A stretch of DNA of 64,000 nucleotides, from positions 16,740,001 through 16,804,000 of the forward strand of contig NC_044029.1 of the NCBI RefSeq assembly GCF_900496995.4, read 5' to 3'. A program made the translations under genes and the position numbers. Under the pieces are notes generated by a model. The model ran no database searches. It was not told the origin of the DNA and worked only from the letters and a program-made list of their open reading frames with translations. Source of the DNA: Aquila chrysaetos chrysaetos (lineage: Eukaryota; Chordata; Aves; Accipitriformes; Accipitridae). The first letter of the stretch is position 1. Each line of letters begins with the position of its first letter. Below are positions 52,003 through 61,470 of this stretch, piece by piece.

Positions 52003-54363
52003 GCTCATTTGTGAACCTGTCCCTGAACACTGTGTTGGCCCGCACCGTGCTCACACGAACCAGCGCTCTCCCAGACAGGACCTAGGCAAGCTGCAGGGGA
52101 GGCTCAGGCCAGAGACCATTCCCCACAAGCAGGATGTACCCGGCCACTCTGTTTCAGAGGAGAGGAATTCAGGCTAGAAAACACAAGCCATGTCTTGTCA
52201 CTTGCCTTTAGGGCCAGAGAAGAGGCTTTTGTCCATTTTATTCACAAGTATGGACATAGCCCTTCTGAAAACGCAAACCACTACTTGGAAGCGGTCACTG
52301 CTCTTACTCATGAGCCCAAGCTCCAAATAACAAGGCAAGCTTCCAGAAAGAAAAACGCAGCGGTATTCCAATGTAAAAATTAATACCTGATGTAACTATC
52401 TAGGAATTTGAGACCCGCAGCACGAGAGAATTTGGGAAGCCCCCGAGTGTTAAGAACCAAGTAGTTCCTCAGGCAGCAGAAGGAGCAAAGCTGGGCTTGC
52501 TGCTGCGTTGTGGCCAGGGGACAGATCCTGTGGTGTCTAAGGCGGCAAAACTACTTGCAGGTACTTCCCAGAGCTGGACGTTCATAATGCCTCTCTCTCT
52601 TCCACCCTCGTGTGGATTCTCTGTTATAATACAATAATATATATATTATTTACAATAATATTATCTGGTATAATCTAATAATATAGTTGAACTCTTGTTC
52701 AGGTCTCGCGTCAGAGAGGGCTTGAATGCGATCTCTCTCCCAACTGCATGAAAGTTTTAAGAACTTAATATCTTTGAGGTTTAATAGCTACTCCCCTGCC
52801 AAATTTGGCTGAAATTGGCAAGTAGATTAAATGATACAGTTTTATTATTAGGAAAGGATTGACATAGACAGCACGATGCTGTAAGCCTTACTTCCTTAGG
52901 AAGCCTAGTTAAAGACATATTTTTAATCTCGCTTTCCTTGACTACAGAAAAAAGATTGATTCACTGTTGATGGATGCTGTGGCAATCTCTGTTCTGCATA
53001 TTGATGAAAAACCAAATTCAAGAGCATTTTAACATCATGTTAGTCAGCGAGTATTCTCTGGGTGAGTTCTGTCCAGAGTTTATTTTAATGTGAGAGTTAT
53101 AAACAGATAAATATAGAAATCTACAGCTTCTGTAGTCACAATCCATAACAACCCACCCTCCCCGATTTTTATGTCAGGTATATACATACACATACTAAAG
53201 CGTAAGGTAGGTTAAGACCAGGCGAAAATTAGTTCTTCCAAGCAGGGTGACTGATGAACAGTCAATACAAAGCAGGGTGAATTTCAAACAGGGGAAATTA
53301 CATATCAGACTTAAAAGTTTACAGAGAATCCATTGAAATTTTACAGTGAAAATATCAATTAAATTCTTAGTAAAATCAGTGAAAGTTATCTATACATATC
53401 TCTAGGATTATGGAAATCTTTGAATTTATTTCCTCTTATTTCTAAGTACCTTCAACAAGGATTTGCAATTCCGCAGTGCTCAGCAATAAGTAAATCATAA
53501 AAGTTTCAGAGGCTTGTCTCAATGAGACATTGAAATATTTGAAATGTTACATTTCAAGTCCCCTTTTCCTTGTTTTTTAAATCCTAACACATTTCTCCTA
53601 GGAAATCTACATCAGTATTTGCCTTTTGGAAAAGATGCTTGTTGAAATGTCCTCTGCCTAGCAAACTGTGAGATCCCACATATTGCTGTACTTGTTTTCA
53701 CTGCTGGAGATGGTATTACCAGGAGAACACAAGCAAAAGGAAATCTCAGGTTTGCTGTTGTATTGGCTCGTAGCTGGCAGTCTCATCTGACTTGCTCCTT
53801 GCGCAGCCAGTGACCTTGGCCTGCAGTAATTCAGACAGTGCCTTAGTACATTTGTGGGCAGCAACCAGCTCAGTACAACAGAGCTGATCTACTGAAAAAA
53901 CAAGACCAGGTGGCTTGTGAATCAAGGAAAAAAATGAGATTAAGTGGTTTTTGTTTTCCAAACTTGTTCTTGCTCTCCTACTCCTTAACATAAAAAACTT
54001 TCCAGACTTCATTGCTTACATGAGGGTAGTGAAATGAACATTCAGCACCGGCCAAGAAGCTGCCATTTAGAGGATATTAAAAACTACCCATGAGTCGATT
54101 AGGAGTGCAGAATCATTTGCTTTAATGACTGCGGCTCGTCTACGCCACACTTGCCAAGCATCCAGTGGAAGGAGCCTTTCCCCGAGAGCCGCCCAGCAGC
54201 TCCACCCAAGGGCAGAATCATACCATTTTTGCTCCAAGGGGCTTGAGGACCAGGAGGACAAAGTCCTGTTCCAAACCACCACAGAAATTAGTAATCGCCA
54301 GGTCAAGTTCCAGCGACAGCCCCATGCTACAGTTGTGATAAGCTATACACAGCTTAGCACATT

Positions 54364-54421
54364 TTCAGCATTCAGGTAAGATTAGATGTGGATTCAGCAT
54401 TCAGGAACATTCAGATGTGAA
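54364..54421. repeat. 29-bp imperfect tandem duplication
   Basis: Two 29-bp units share the first 13 bases, TTCAGCATTCAGG, exactly and are similar after that (AGATGTGGA versus AGATGTGAA). It lies about 430 bp upstream of the CR1 element. Confidence 0.75.
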
Positions 54422-54854
54422 GATGCCACGGGCTGTATTCACAAAGCAACTTTACTGCAGGCACTGCAGTATTCGTATTGATGGTCATCCTCAGAGGTGG
54501 GTTAAACCTCCAGATTCTAGATGGCTCCGAGGAAAATGAGCACTCTGCCATCTTGATTTTTGGTGAGATGATTAGGAGTGTATAACACTCTGTCATGCAG
54601 CAGTGACACGGCAGACTCAAAACGACAGCTGGTTTCAACCAAAAAATGATGAAGCAAGAAGAAACCAATGCTCAGTGATAACAACTTTACTCATTTTTAA
54701 CTCCATCAGCCTTTTCCAGGGGACAGTCACAAAAAATTGCAGAAACTCTTGCAAGTTTTAAGATCCTCAAGCTTCTTGGAGCTACACAAGACCTAGTAAA
54801 AATGTGGGTTTGGATGAGAACTGTTTGGTAGTACTGCCTGTTGACTCACTGAGC

Positions 54855-55495
54855 TGGCCATGTGCCCAGGTGGCCAAGAAGGCCAACAGCATCCTGGCTT
54901 GTGTCAGAAATCATGTGGCCAGTAAGACTAGGGCAGCGATCATCACCCTGTACTGGGCACTGGTGAGGCCGCACCTCGAGTCCTGTGTTCAGTTTTGGGC
55001 CCCTCACGCCAGGAAAGACATTGAGCTGCTGGAGCGTGTTCAGAGGAGGGCAACCAAGTTGGTGAGGGGCCTGGAGCACAAGTCTTACGAGGAGCGGCTG
55101 AGGGAACTGGGGCTGTTCAGTCTAGAAAAGAGGAGGCTGAGGGGAGACCTTATCGCTCTCTACAACTACCTGAAAGGGGGTTGTAGTGAGGTGGGTGTTG
55201 GTCTCTGCTGTCAGGTGGCTGGAGATAGGACAAGAGCAAATGGCCTCAAGTTGAGGCAAGGGAGATTTAGGTTAGGTATTAGGAAAAATTTTTTTACTGA
55301 GAGGGTTGTCAGACATTGGAATGGGCTGCCCAGGGAAGCGGTTGAGTCACCATCCCTGGAGGTATTAAAAAGACGTGTAGATGTGGCACTTAGGGACGTG
55401 GTTTAGTGGTGGACTTAGCAGTGCTAGGTTAACGGTTGGACTCAAGGAACTTAAAGATCTTTTCCAACCTAAACAATAGTATGATTCTATGATTC
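54855..55495 (+). mobile_element. CR1 LINE, 5'-truncated 3' end
   Basis: The element encodes the C-terminal part of CR1 ORF2 (the region after the reverse transcriptase core). Recognisable blocks are [64 protein letters not shown] and [18 protein letters not shown], ending at a TAG at 55404-55406. The usual CR1 3' tail follows (GGACTTAGCAGTGCTAGGTT, CTTTTCCAACCTAAAC) and ends in the typical ATTCTATGATTC octamer-type repeat. Truncation at the 5' end is normal for CR1. The open frame has no stop or frameshift over about 180 codons. Insertion is antisense to MSRB3, as most intronic LINEs are. The 5' limit is approximate. Confidence 0.97.
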
Positions 55496-57351
55496 CTACA
55501 CTGTTGAGAGCCCACTTACTGCAAACAAATGTTATTAAACAGAAGCTGCTGGTTTTGACAAAGTTTTGTGAGGACACTAAGAGTCAGTCAGGGCTGATGA
55601 AGTTGCTCAAGTAGTTCTGTTAGATGTTATTAGAGATGCTACAGCAGTTACTTCATATGGGCTCTCCTAGCCAGATAGCCAGTGCTGGTTTGTCATTTGG
55701 CCTGCTCAAAGGATATAAAGATTAAGAAAGCTTAAAGACCATTAATTAAGCACTCAGCACTGGGGCAAGGAAATTCCTTGTATAGTCTAGCCTGGTGACT
55801 GAAATCCTCCCTTGTGTTGTGAAGACAAGAGTGGTACAATGCTAATGGCACTGCAATATTGCCCAGCCATGCTTTGCTTTTCTCACAATTTGCTTTTGGA
55901 TGTCTGAGAGATGTTGAGAAGACCTGACACAGTTCAACAAAAATCAAATGAAAACATGACATGAATACGGGTGTTGCTATTTCTCCTAGCGCATGTTCAG
56001 AACAGCCAACACCATTACCAAGAATTCCTTCCAGGAAGCAATAAAGGCAGCAGTGGGTGATTTATGAAGACTTGGCAATTCATTCCTTGGCCCTAAAAAT
56101 TGGAAACTGACACAACAATAATATTTCTTTTTTAAAAGGAAATCATTCTCCCAGGCTTCCCAGTTCCCATCTATACCACATCTTTCTCACACAGTCCTGC
56201 ATATGGTAAAGGACATGACCGTGGTTTATTAAATATGGAATAGCTCCTCTCCTATGGCAATAGCGCCAGTTGTGGATTTCACTCAGGTCCATTCTAAGCT
56301 CCTCTTGCCATGGCTGTGGACAGAATGGTATTTTTGCATAGTGTACAAAAAATGTCTTGAAAAATTAAAGTAGGTGCAATTCTGCAAATACGCTTGGCCC
56401 TTAGAAGATGCTGAGGATTCAAGTGGCACAGGTGGCTCTGTGAACTGATACAGAAATACACAACCTTGCTGCAAAGGCTGTCCAGCCATGATAAACGTGG
56501 CTCACAAAAAATTAACACGAGCAGGTGTAGTTGATAAGCATGAGGGTTTTTTCTCTGGCTGATTAGTTTTCTATCAGATCAATGTACTGCATCGAGACGT
56601 GCCCCAGCCACAACAGGTGAGGTCCAGTGAAGGAGAAGCCATGAAAAAGCACCCTAGAGAAAGGTGGGGGGAGCAGGGCTGCTTCTTTTAGCATAAGCCT
56701 GCAGCTAGATTGGAGTTAAGTGTAACGCAAAACCACATAAGGGCTGGTTTGCAGAAAAGGAGGTCCTTCAGATTGTCTCTCTCATTTATTGCTTTCTTTA
56801 GGCAGCTGTACTGGGATGTAGGAGACTGTCTGGCGTGAAAGTTCAGAGATGGAATAATTAGATTCAACGGCATGATTGTGGATTTTATGTGTGAGGCACC
56901 TTTGATTGCGGAAAAAGTTAAAGCATGTTCTCCATAAAGCTTGGGAGGTTTCTCATAACACTAGTACAAGTAGGTAGATGAAGAGATGTTAAATTCCTAA
57001 TTGTTTCTTTTATCTTTCCTGTGATAGAGACAAGAGTTCTGTTTTAAAGACGTACCAAAACCCAGGTCTTTCATCTGGAGTGTAAAATTCATGTGTGCCC
57101 TGACCTCGTGTGTCACATGGTAATGAAACAACATAAATCAGAAATGTTAAAAGTTGAAGTTTGTTAATATTACTGCTGAAGCTCCAGTCTCCTTCCCGGT
57201 TAAACTGACAGGTCCATAGTCCAAATATATATATTTACAGATTACAACAACACAAAGAAAAAAAATTAATGGACACCCAATGAGAAACAAATGGAAATGC
57301 AAGTTTCAGATGACTATCTGGAAATTAAAAAAAACAACAAACGAACACCAG

Positions 57352-57372
57352 CCCCCCCCCCCCCCCCCCCCC
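57352..57372 (+). repeat. C homopolymer of 21
   Basis: An uninterrupted run of 21 C follows an A-rich stretch. Long C or G runs are rare, unstable and hard to sequence, so the true length is uncertain. Confidence 0.95.
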
Positions 57373-58182
57373 AACAACTTGCATTTTAAATGGGGCAATG
57401 GACTTCCACTGTATTGTACTACCACCTTACTCCTAAGAAAATACTTTGGTGATTTACACTCTGTGGGAAAAATTTAGCAAATAGCATACATTTTGCATTC
57501 TCTTATCTATGTTTCCTTCCCACTTTTTTAGCTGTCTGGGCTGAAGCAGTCACCAAGATACAGAAATGTATCTTCCCTAGTTGAGGAAGACATTATATAC
57601 TGACATTTTGGGGTCAGTAAACAAAAGAAGATGGACCCCTATCAGCCTCTCCATTCGTTCCCACCCTTGTGAGCCACTTCTGAACAACTGGCTGAATTTG
57701 ATGTAGACCAGAGGTGGCAAGAGCTCACAAAGCAACACAGAGACTTTGCGGAGATTGGGCTAAGGCCAGTCCAGCCTTGGGACACAATCAGCAAGGTGTT
57801 TTTTTCAGGTGCCCACTGGTCTGGGATTTATTAAAAATAAAAAACAACTTCCCTCTTTCCCTCTCTCTCCTCCCATAAAATCCATGGGGAGTCTCAAAGA
57901 GAATCTGAAAACGGACATTTCCATATAGCTCATTTCACATAGAGAAATCCAACTCATTAATTCAAAAAAAGTCAAGACTACGCCAAAGCATACTGCACAC
58001 TTGAGATAATCACAGGTAAGTCTCATATTGCAGTTTTTTCCCATATTAAATGGATTGTGAAAGTAACTGGAAACTTGTTCACATTCATTTATGTGAACTA
58101 CTGCTGTCCAAATCTCACCCCACAAAAAACCCTACTCTTTCTCCAGCAGATGATAGAAACGAAGCCAGTCCTGAAGGCAGAA

Positions 58183-58253
58183 GGTGAAATCCTGGCTCCA
58201 TTGTATTCATTTGCCAAATCTGAATCGACTTCAACAGGGCCAGGATTTCCCCC
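58183..58253. repeat. Old palindromic short repeat (MITE-like)
   Basis: The left arm GAAATCCTGGCTCCA (58186-58200) and the right arm GGGCCAGGATTTC (58237-58249) are inverted copies with one mismatch, around a centre that includes GACTTCAA. This is the pattern of an abundant ancient palindromic repeat in bird, turtle and crocodile genomes. It is the best-preserved copy in the window. I cannot name the family with certainty. Confidence 0.6.
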
Positions 58254-59497
58254 ATAAAGATTTAGCTATAGTAAGCAGGGGAATGTCTAAATGGCAGAGT
58301 AGAAAACCAGGTTATGGACACTTTAGATCCCCACTTTGTACCCCCAAGCTAAGCACCACAGTAACACATGACATGAGAATATTGCCTTGGCTGAGTTCGT
58401 AACGATCAGTTTTCCAACTCAAAAGATTCATGTTATTACTGAAGTTTCTGCAGATAATCCTCCTAACAGAGGAATCAAACATAACAGAGATGAAGTGCTG
58501 CTTTCATCTTTACAGACAGTCTCTTGAGAACAACTATCACTGCCACATCTGGTGATTCTGGAGCTACATCAACTTTATTTTTCTTTGTAACTTATTACTG
58601 ACCCAATTTTCTCTATTATTAGTGCTATCCTGACCATCCTGCTTCACGCTGCTGTAAAGGTACCTCTTCAAGGGAGAGGGACTGAGTCAGTGTGAACTGG
58701 GGGAAAAAACAAGCAAAAAAATGAAATTCTTCATCAGAATGAACACAGGCAGCCAGAAATAAGAAAAAACCACATAAACAACAACTGAATCCGTGCAGAA
58801 CAATGCAGTGATTGAGAGAATTCAATCAGCACTGCTTCTAGCACCAAATTCAGGGCCGTAATTCCCACAGTACTTCTAAAGAGTATTTTTCATGCAAGAC
58901 ACAAAAGTTATTATTTCTTTCTTAATCCTTGCTTCAGTTCCTAAAGCAGCTCTGCACGTGTGCTAATTGGGATGGATGAAAATTCAGTAAGTAATGCAGT
59001 CTTCCTGGATCTTGTTTTCTTAACTGCTTGAATTCTAAAAAAGCACCTACTTTTTTTTCCCCCATTATCAGATACAATGCCATTGCATGGATGCAGCATC
59101 GCCACCCAGGATCCGGATCTTAAAGCTACCTGTGAGCAACGCTAACAGCCAAAACTCAGTATCTATCAGCGCAGTGAAAGACTATGTTACAATTACCTGG
59201 CATGGCTGCATATGAAAAAAAAAAAATTACTACTACTTTTTTTCTGTCAAATTACCTATTTTACCTGAACGTTATCTTACTATCTTATTTATTTACTAAG
59301 ACTTTTCATCTTTACAATAAGGCTGATTTTACTATAGCATTATTATTTACATTGCTTCCCTCCTATCCCCTATCAATTTGAATGACTTACATTATCTTAT
59401 ACAATTACGTAAGCACTGGAATATACACAAGATTACACGGGAACACAGCACATAAACTGAGAGACAGAAATCTCAAAACTGCATTTAGCATACTCAC

Positions 59498-59575
59498 TTG
59501 AATAAAGGAGTCCCACAAACAACACATTTGTATATTCCTTGAGCTTTATGATGTGTGTACTCCCCCTCAAAGGCA
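59498..59575 (-). CDS. MSRB3: MSRB3 coding exon: first zinc CxxC motif
   Basis: This 78-nt exon completes a split Ser codon, then reads AFEGEYTHHKAQGIYKCVVC and GTPLF, ending with two bases of a Lys codon. CVVC is the first of the two CxxC pairs that bind the structural zinc in MsrB enzymes; the second is on the two exons that follow 47733-47761. The donor on the minus strand is gtgagt and the acceptor is cccag. Its length is a multiple of three, so skipping it would keep the frame but remove the first zinc motif. A CpG-rich island lies directly upstream in the transcript, in the 1.8-kb intron. The residues AQ replace the DP I recall at this place in the human protein. Confidence 0.95.
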
Positions 59576-59991
59576 CTGGGAAAACAACAACACTACATTT
59601 TAAAAATAAATAAAGGAATTTGGGTTTTTCTAAATTATTAAATTAGCTAAGACTTCAGCAAAGTGTTACAGGAGAGCCCCACGATTTAAAAGTTGGCAGT
59701 TGTTTTTTATTAAAGGCAGCAAATAAAGCAGGCACAGGAAAGGGGAATGTCCTCATTAGCGTGCCTCAGGTGTTCCGCATCATGCAAGAGGAAGCCGGTT
59801 GTCCCACAGTTCAAAGGACGGAACAACAGCAGCAACAACGAGGGAGAAACCGGAACCTTCCCCCGTTGGGCGAGCGAAGCCGCGGCTGCCGCGATGGCGG
59901 GCGTTCGGCACGCAGCTCGGCCTGACGCGCTGCCCTCGCTCTGTCCCGGGGCGCGGCGGGCTCCGGCGGAGGCGCGAAGCGCCCGGCGGCC

Positions 59992-60021
59992 GGGGGGCTG
60001 GGGGCCGGGGGCCGGGCCGGG
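59992..60021 (+). other. Strong G-quadruplex-type motif
   Basis: Runs of 6, 5, 5, 3 and 3 G are separated by loops of only two bases, a strong G-quadruplex pattern on the plus strand, which is the template strand for MSRB3. Confidence 0.8.
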
Positions 60022-60439
60022 CCGCGGCGGGCCGACGGGGCAGCAGAGGCATGGCAGCTGAAAATGAAATAATTGGTCCGCGGTTCCAAGCTGTGCGCGC
60101 CTTATATTTTTAGTTGAAAAGCAATATTACAGCTTTAAGGGAATATTTTTCTAAGTTAACAATCTAAAAGGCTAGGAGGTCATTCATCTAATACGAATCA
60201 GCTGCGCTAGCCCAACAAAAAGCCTATGTGCTCGGCAGCTTGTTTTTATTATCCTTTCACCCTTTTTATGAGGTCCAATTTTTTTTTATAAACAGGATTT
60301 TTAAGAATGACCTAATCTCCGATTGTTTGTGTGCATTAAATCACGTTGTTGGTCCCATACACGAGAGCGAGGAGGGCCGGGGGGAAGGCAGGCCCCCCGG
60401 CAGAGGCCACCGCCCGGCCCCCGGCCCCTCCGGGGCTGC

Positions 60440-60471
60440 GGGAGGAGGAAGGGGGCCGGGGCGGAGGGGGG
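60440..60471 (+). other. G-quadruplex-type motif
   Basis: G runs of 3, 5, 4 and 6 at 60440-42, 60451-55, 60458-61 and 60466-71 could form a G-quadruplex with one loop of eight bases. Confidence 0.5.
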
Positions 60472-61361
60472 CTCCGCAGCCAATTCAGCCCCCGGTACGC
60501 GCCGTCAGGAAGAGTGCTGCCGATTAAGCGGGACCCCACGTGCGGCGGAGAGAGCCCTTTCAGGTCACGGATGAAAACACGCAGTTACATCATTAGTACG
60601 TTCGGAGCAGAGGTAAAGCCAGGGCCTTATGCCAAGCTCAGTGGTATAAATTAGACAACAAAAAACGGCTAGGCCTTGGCAAGTTACCTTCATGCTGGAA
60701 TCAGCTGAGAGAGAGACTTTATTCACTAAAAACAGTCTTGGAAGCAAGTCCTGGTTTTTTTTTTTTCCTCCAGGACTCGGGGCTGGCTTCCAGTGACTAA
60801 AGCCATGTGAGGGCAGTTATTGAAAATTTTTGACATTCCAACCACAAATGAGCCAATAAATACCTTCTCCACATGTGCTTCAAAAAGAAATTGGAGTGGG
60901 GTGGAAAAGGACTAAATTATGCTACCTTCTTTCTGCAGCCAAAAGGTCTATACTTACAATGGCCACCTTCAAAACTCCAGCCTCCTGGCACGGGGCCATT
61001 TCCCTCGTGGTTCTGCTTACTGCGATGTCTTCCAAAAAAAGTGTACCTAAACCGCTATTACTTCCACACATTTTGTAGTAAACTAAAAACAGACTCTAAA
61101 CATGAGCCCAGTGACTTTATAAGACATGCAGCGTTCATTAAAAGAAAAAGTCACACAAGACCCCTGGCCTCGGCCCCCGCGCTGCAGATGCTTGTCTTTG
61201 CAGTGGTGTTAATTTGTAGGGGTTAGTAAACAAGTGCAGAAATCCTGGGGCGGGGGGGGAGAACACAACCTGGTGGGGAAGGTGAGGAAGCACCAGTAAG
61301 AGGAGGGGGAGAAGAAAGATGCCTGTGTTTTGAGGACTGTGTTTCCTTCGTCCTGCCTTAC

Positions 61362-61470
61362 CTTTCAGTCCCCTTCTCCTGAGTGACATGGTACTGCAAG
61401 GGTGTCAGCCGCTTCCTCAGCTCCTCCTGGGAAAAGACCACCTTACAGTCCTTTTTATCCCTACATGACC
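61362..61470 (-). CDS. MSRB3: MSRB3 coding exon: start of mature MsrB region
   Basis: This 109-nt exon begins with the last two bases of a split Gly codon and reads SCRDKKDCKVVFSQEELRKR, then LTPLQYHVTQEKGTE and two bases of a Ser codon. It matches the segment of vertebrate MSRB3 just after the signal or transit peptide (SCRDKK, then the LTPLQYHVTQ motif typical of MsrB). On the minus strand the acceptor is ttgcag at its high end and the donor is gtaagg at its low end. The open frame is uninterrupted. Because the targeting peptide is on an earlier exon, the sequence here does not say whether the ER or the mitochondrial form is made. Identification is by recognised protein similarity from memory, not by a search. 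Confidence 0.95.

Larger units (their letters stand above)
47762..59497 (-). other. MSRB3: MSRB3 11.7-kb intron
   Basis: The intron runs from donor gtgagt to acceptor tttgcag. It contains the CR1 LINE (54855-55495), the 37-bp and 29-bp tandem duplications, a 21-base C run and two old short repeats (near 50289 and 58183). I see no other exon. Confidence 0.85.
59780..60560. promoter_or_regulatory. Bipartite CpG island inside MSRB3
   Basis: Two very CpG-rich blocks (about 59800-60060 and 60360-60560) flank an AT-rich core of about 300 bases with many homeodomain-type strings (TAATTGG-like, TTTATTAT, ATTAAATCA). G-quadruplex motifs lie in both blocks. A GCGATGGCGGGC string at about 59891 is YY1-like. 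The island ends about 200 bp upstream, in transcript sense, of the MSRB3 exon at 59498-59575, so it could start a shorter MSRB3 RNA. A donor-like AGAGGTAAAG near 60607-60616 on the plus strand would also suit an antisense transcript. Arg/Pro/Gly-rich open frames here are composition effects. Confidence 0.7.
59576..61361 (-). other. MSRB3: MSRB3 1.8-kb intron containing a CpG island
   Basis: The intron runs from donor gtaagg at 61361 to acceptor cccag at 59576. Nearly half of it is a CpG-rich region with an AT-rich core. The remainder, 60600-61361, is ordinary intron; a G run lies near 61249. Confidence 0.88.
7545..61470 (-). other. MSRB3: MSRB3 gene, visible part (5' exons missing)
   Basis: This span covers the part of the MSRB3 transcription unit that can be read here: five coding exons, four complete introns of about 1786, 11736, 32239 and 5055 nt (5' to 3'), and a probable 3' UTR. 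MSRB3 reduces the R epimer of methionine sulfoxide in proteins, using zinc and a catalytic cysteine; vertebrate forms go to the ER or mitochondria depending on the first exon. All four introns have GT donors and AG acceptors, and all exon junctions keep the reading frame. The first visible exon starts in the middle of a glycine codon, so at least one upstream coding exon with the targeting peptide must lie beyond 64000. The low end is set by a poly(A) signal and is approximate. Confidence 0.93.

Noticed and set aside
53250..53282. Repeated AAGCAGGGTGA 11-mers
   Set aside because: Two short matches about 30 bases apart without a consistent unit; too weak to list as a repeat.
59747..60113. Several overlapping open frames of 90-104 codons
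   Set aside because: All fall in the second CpG island, on both strands and in several frames, with low-complexity content.
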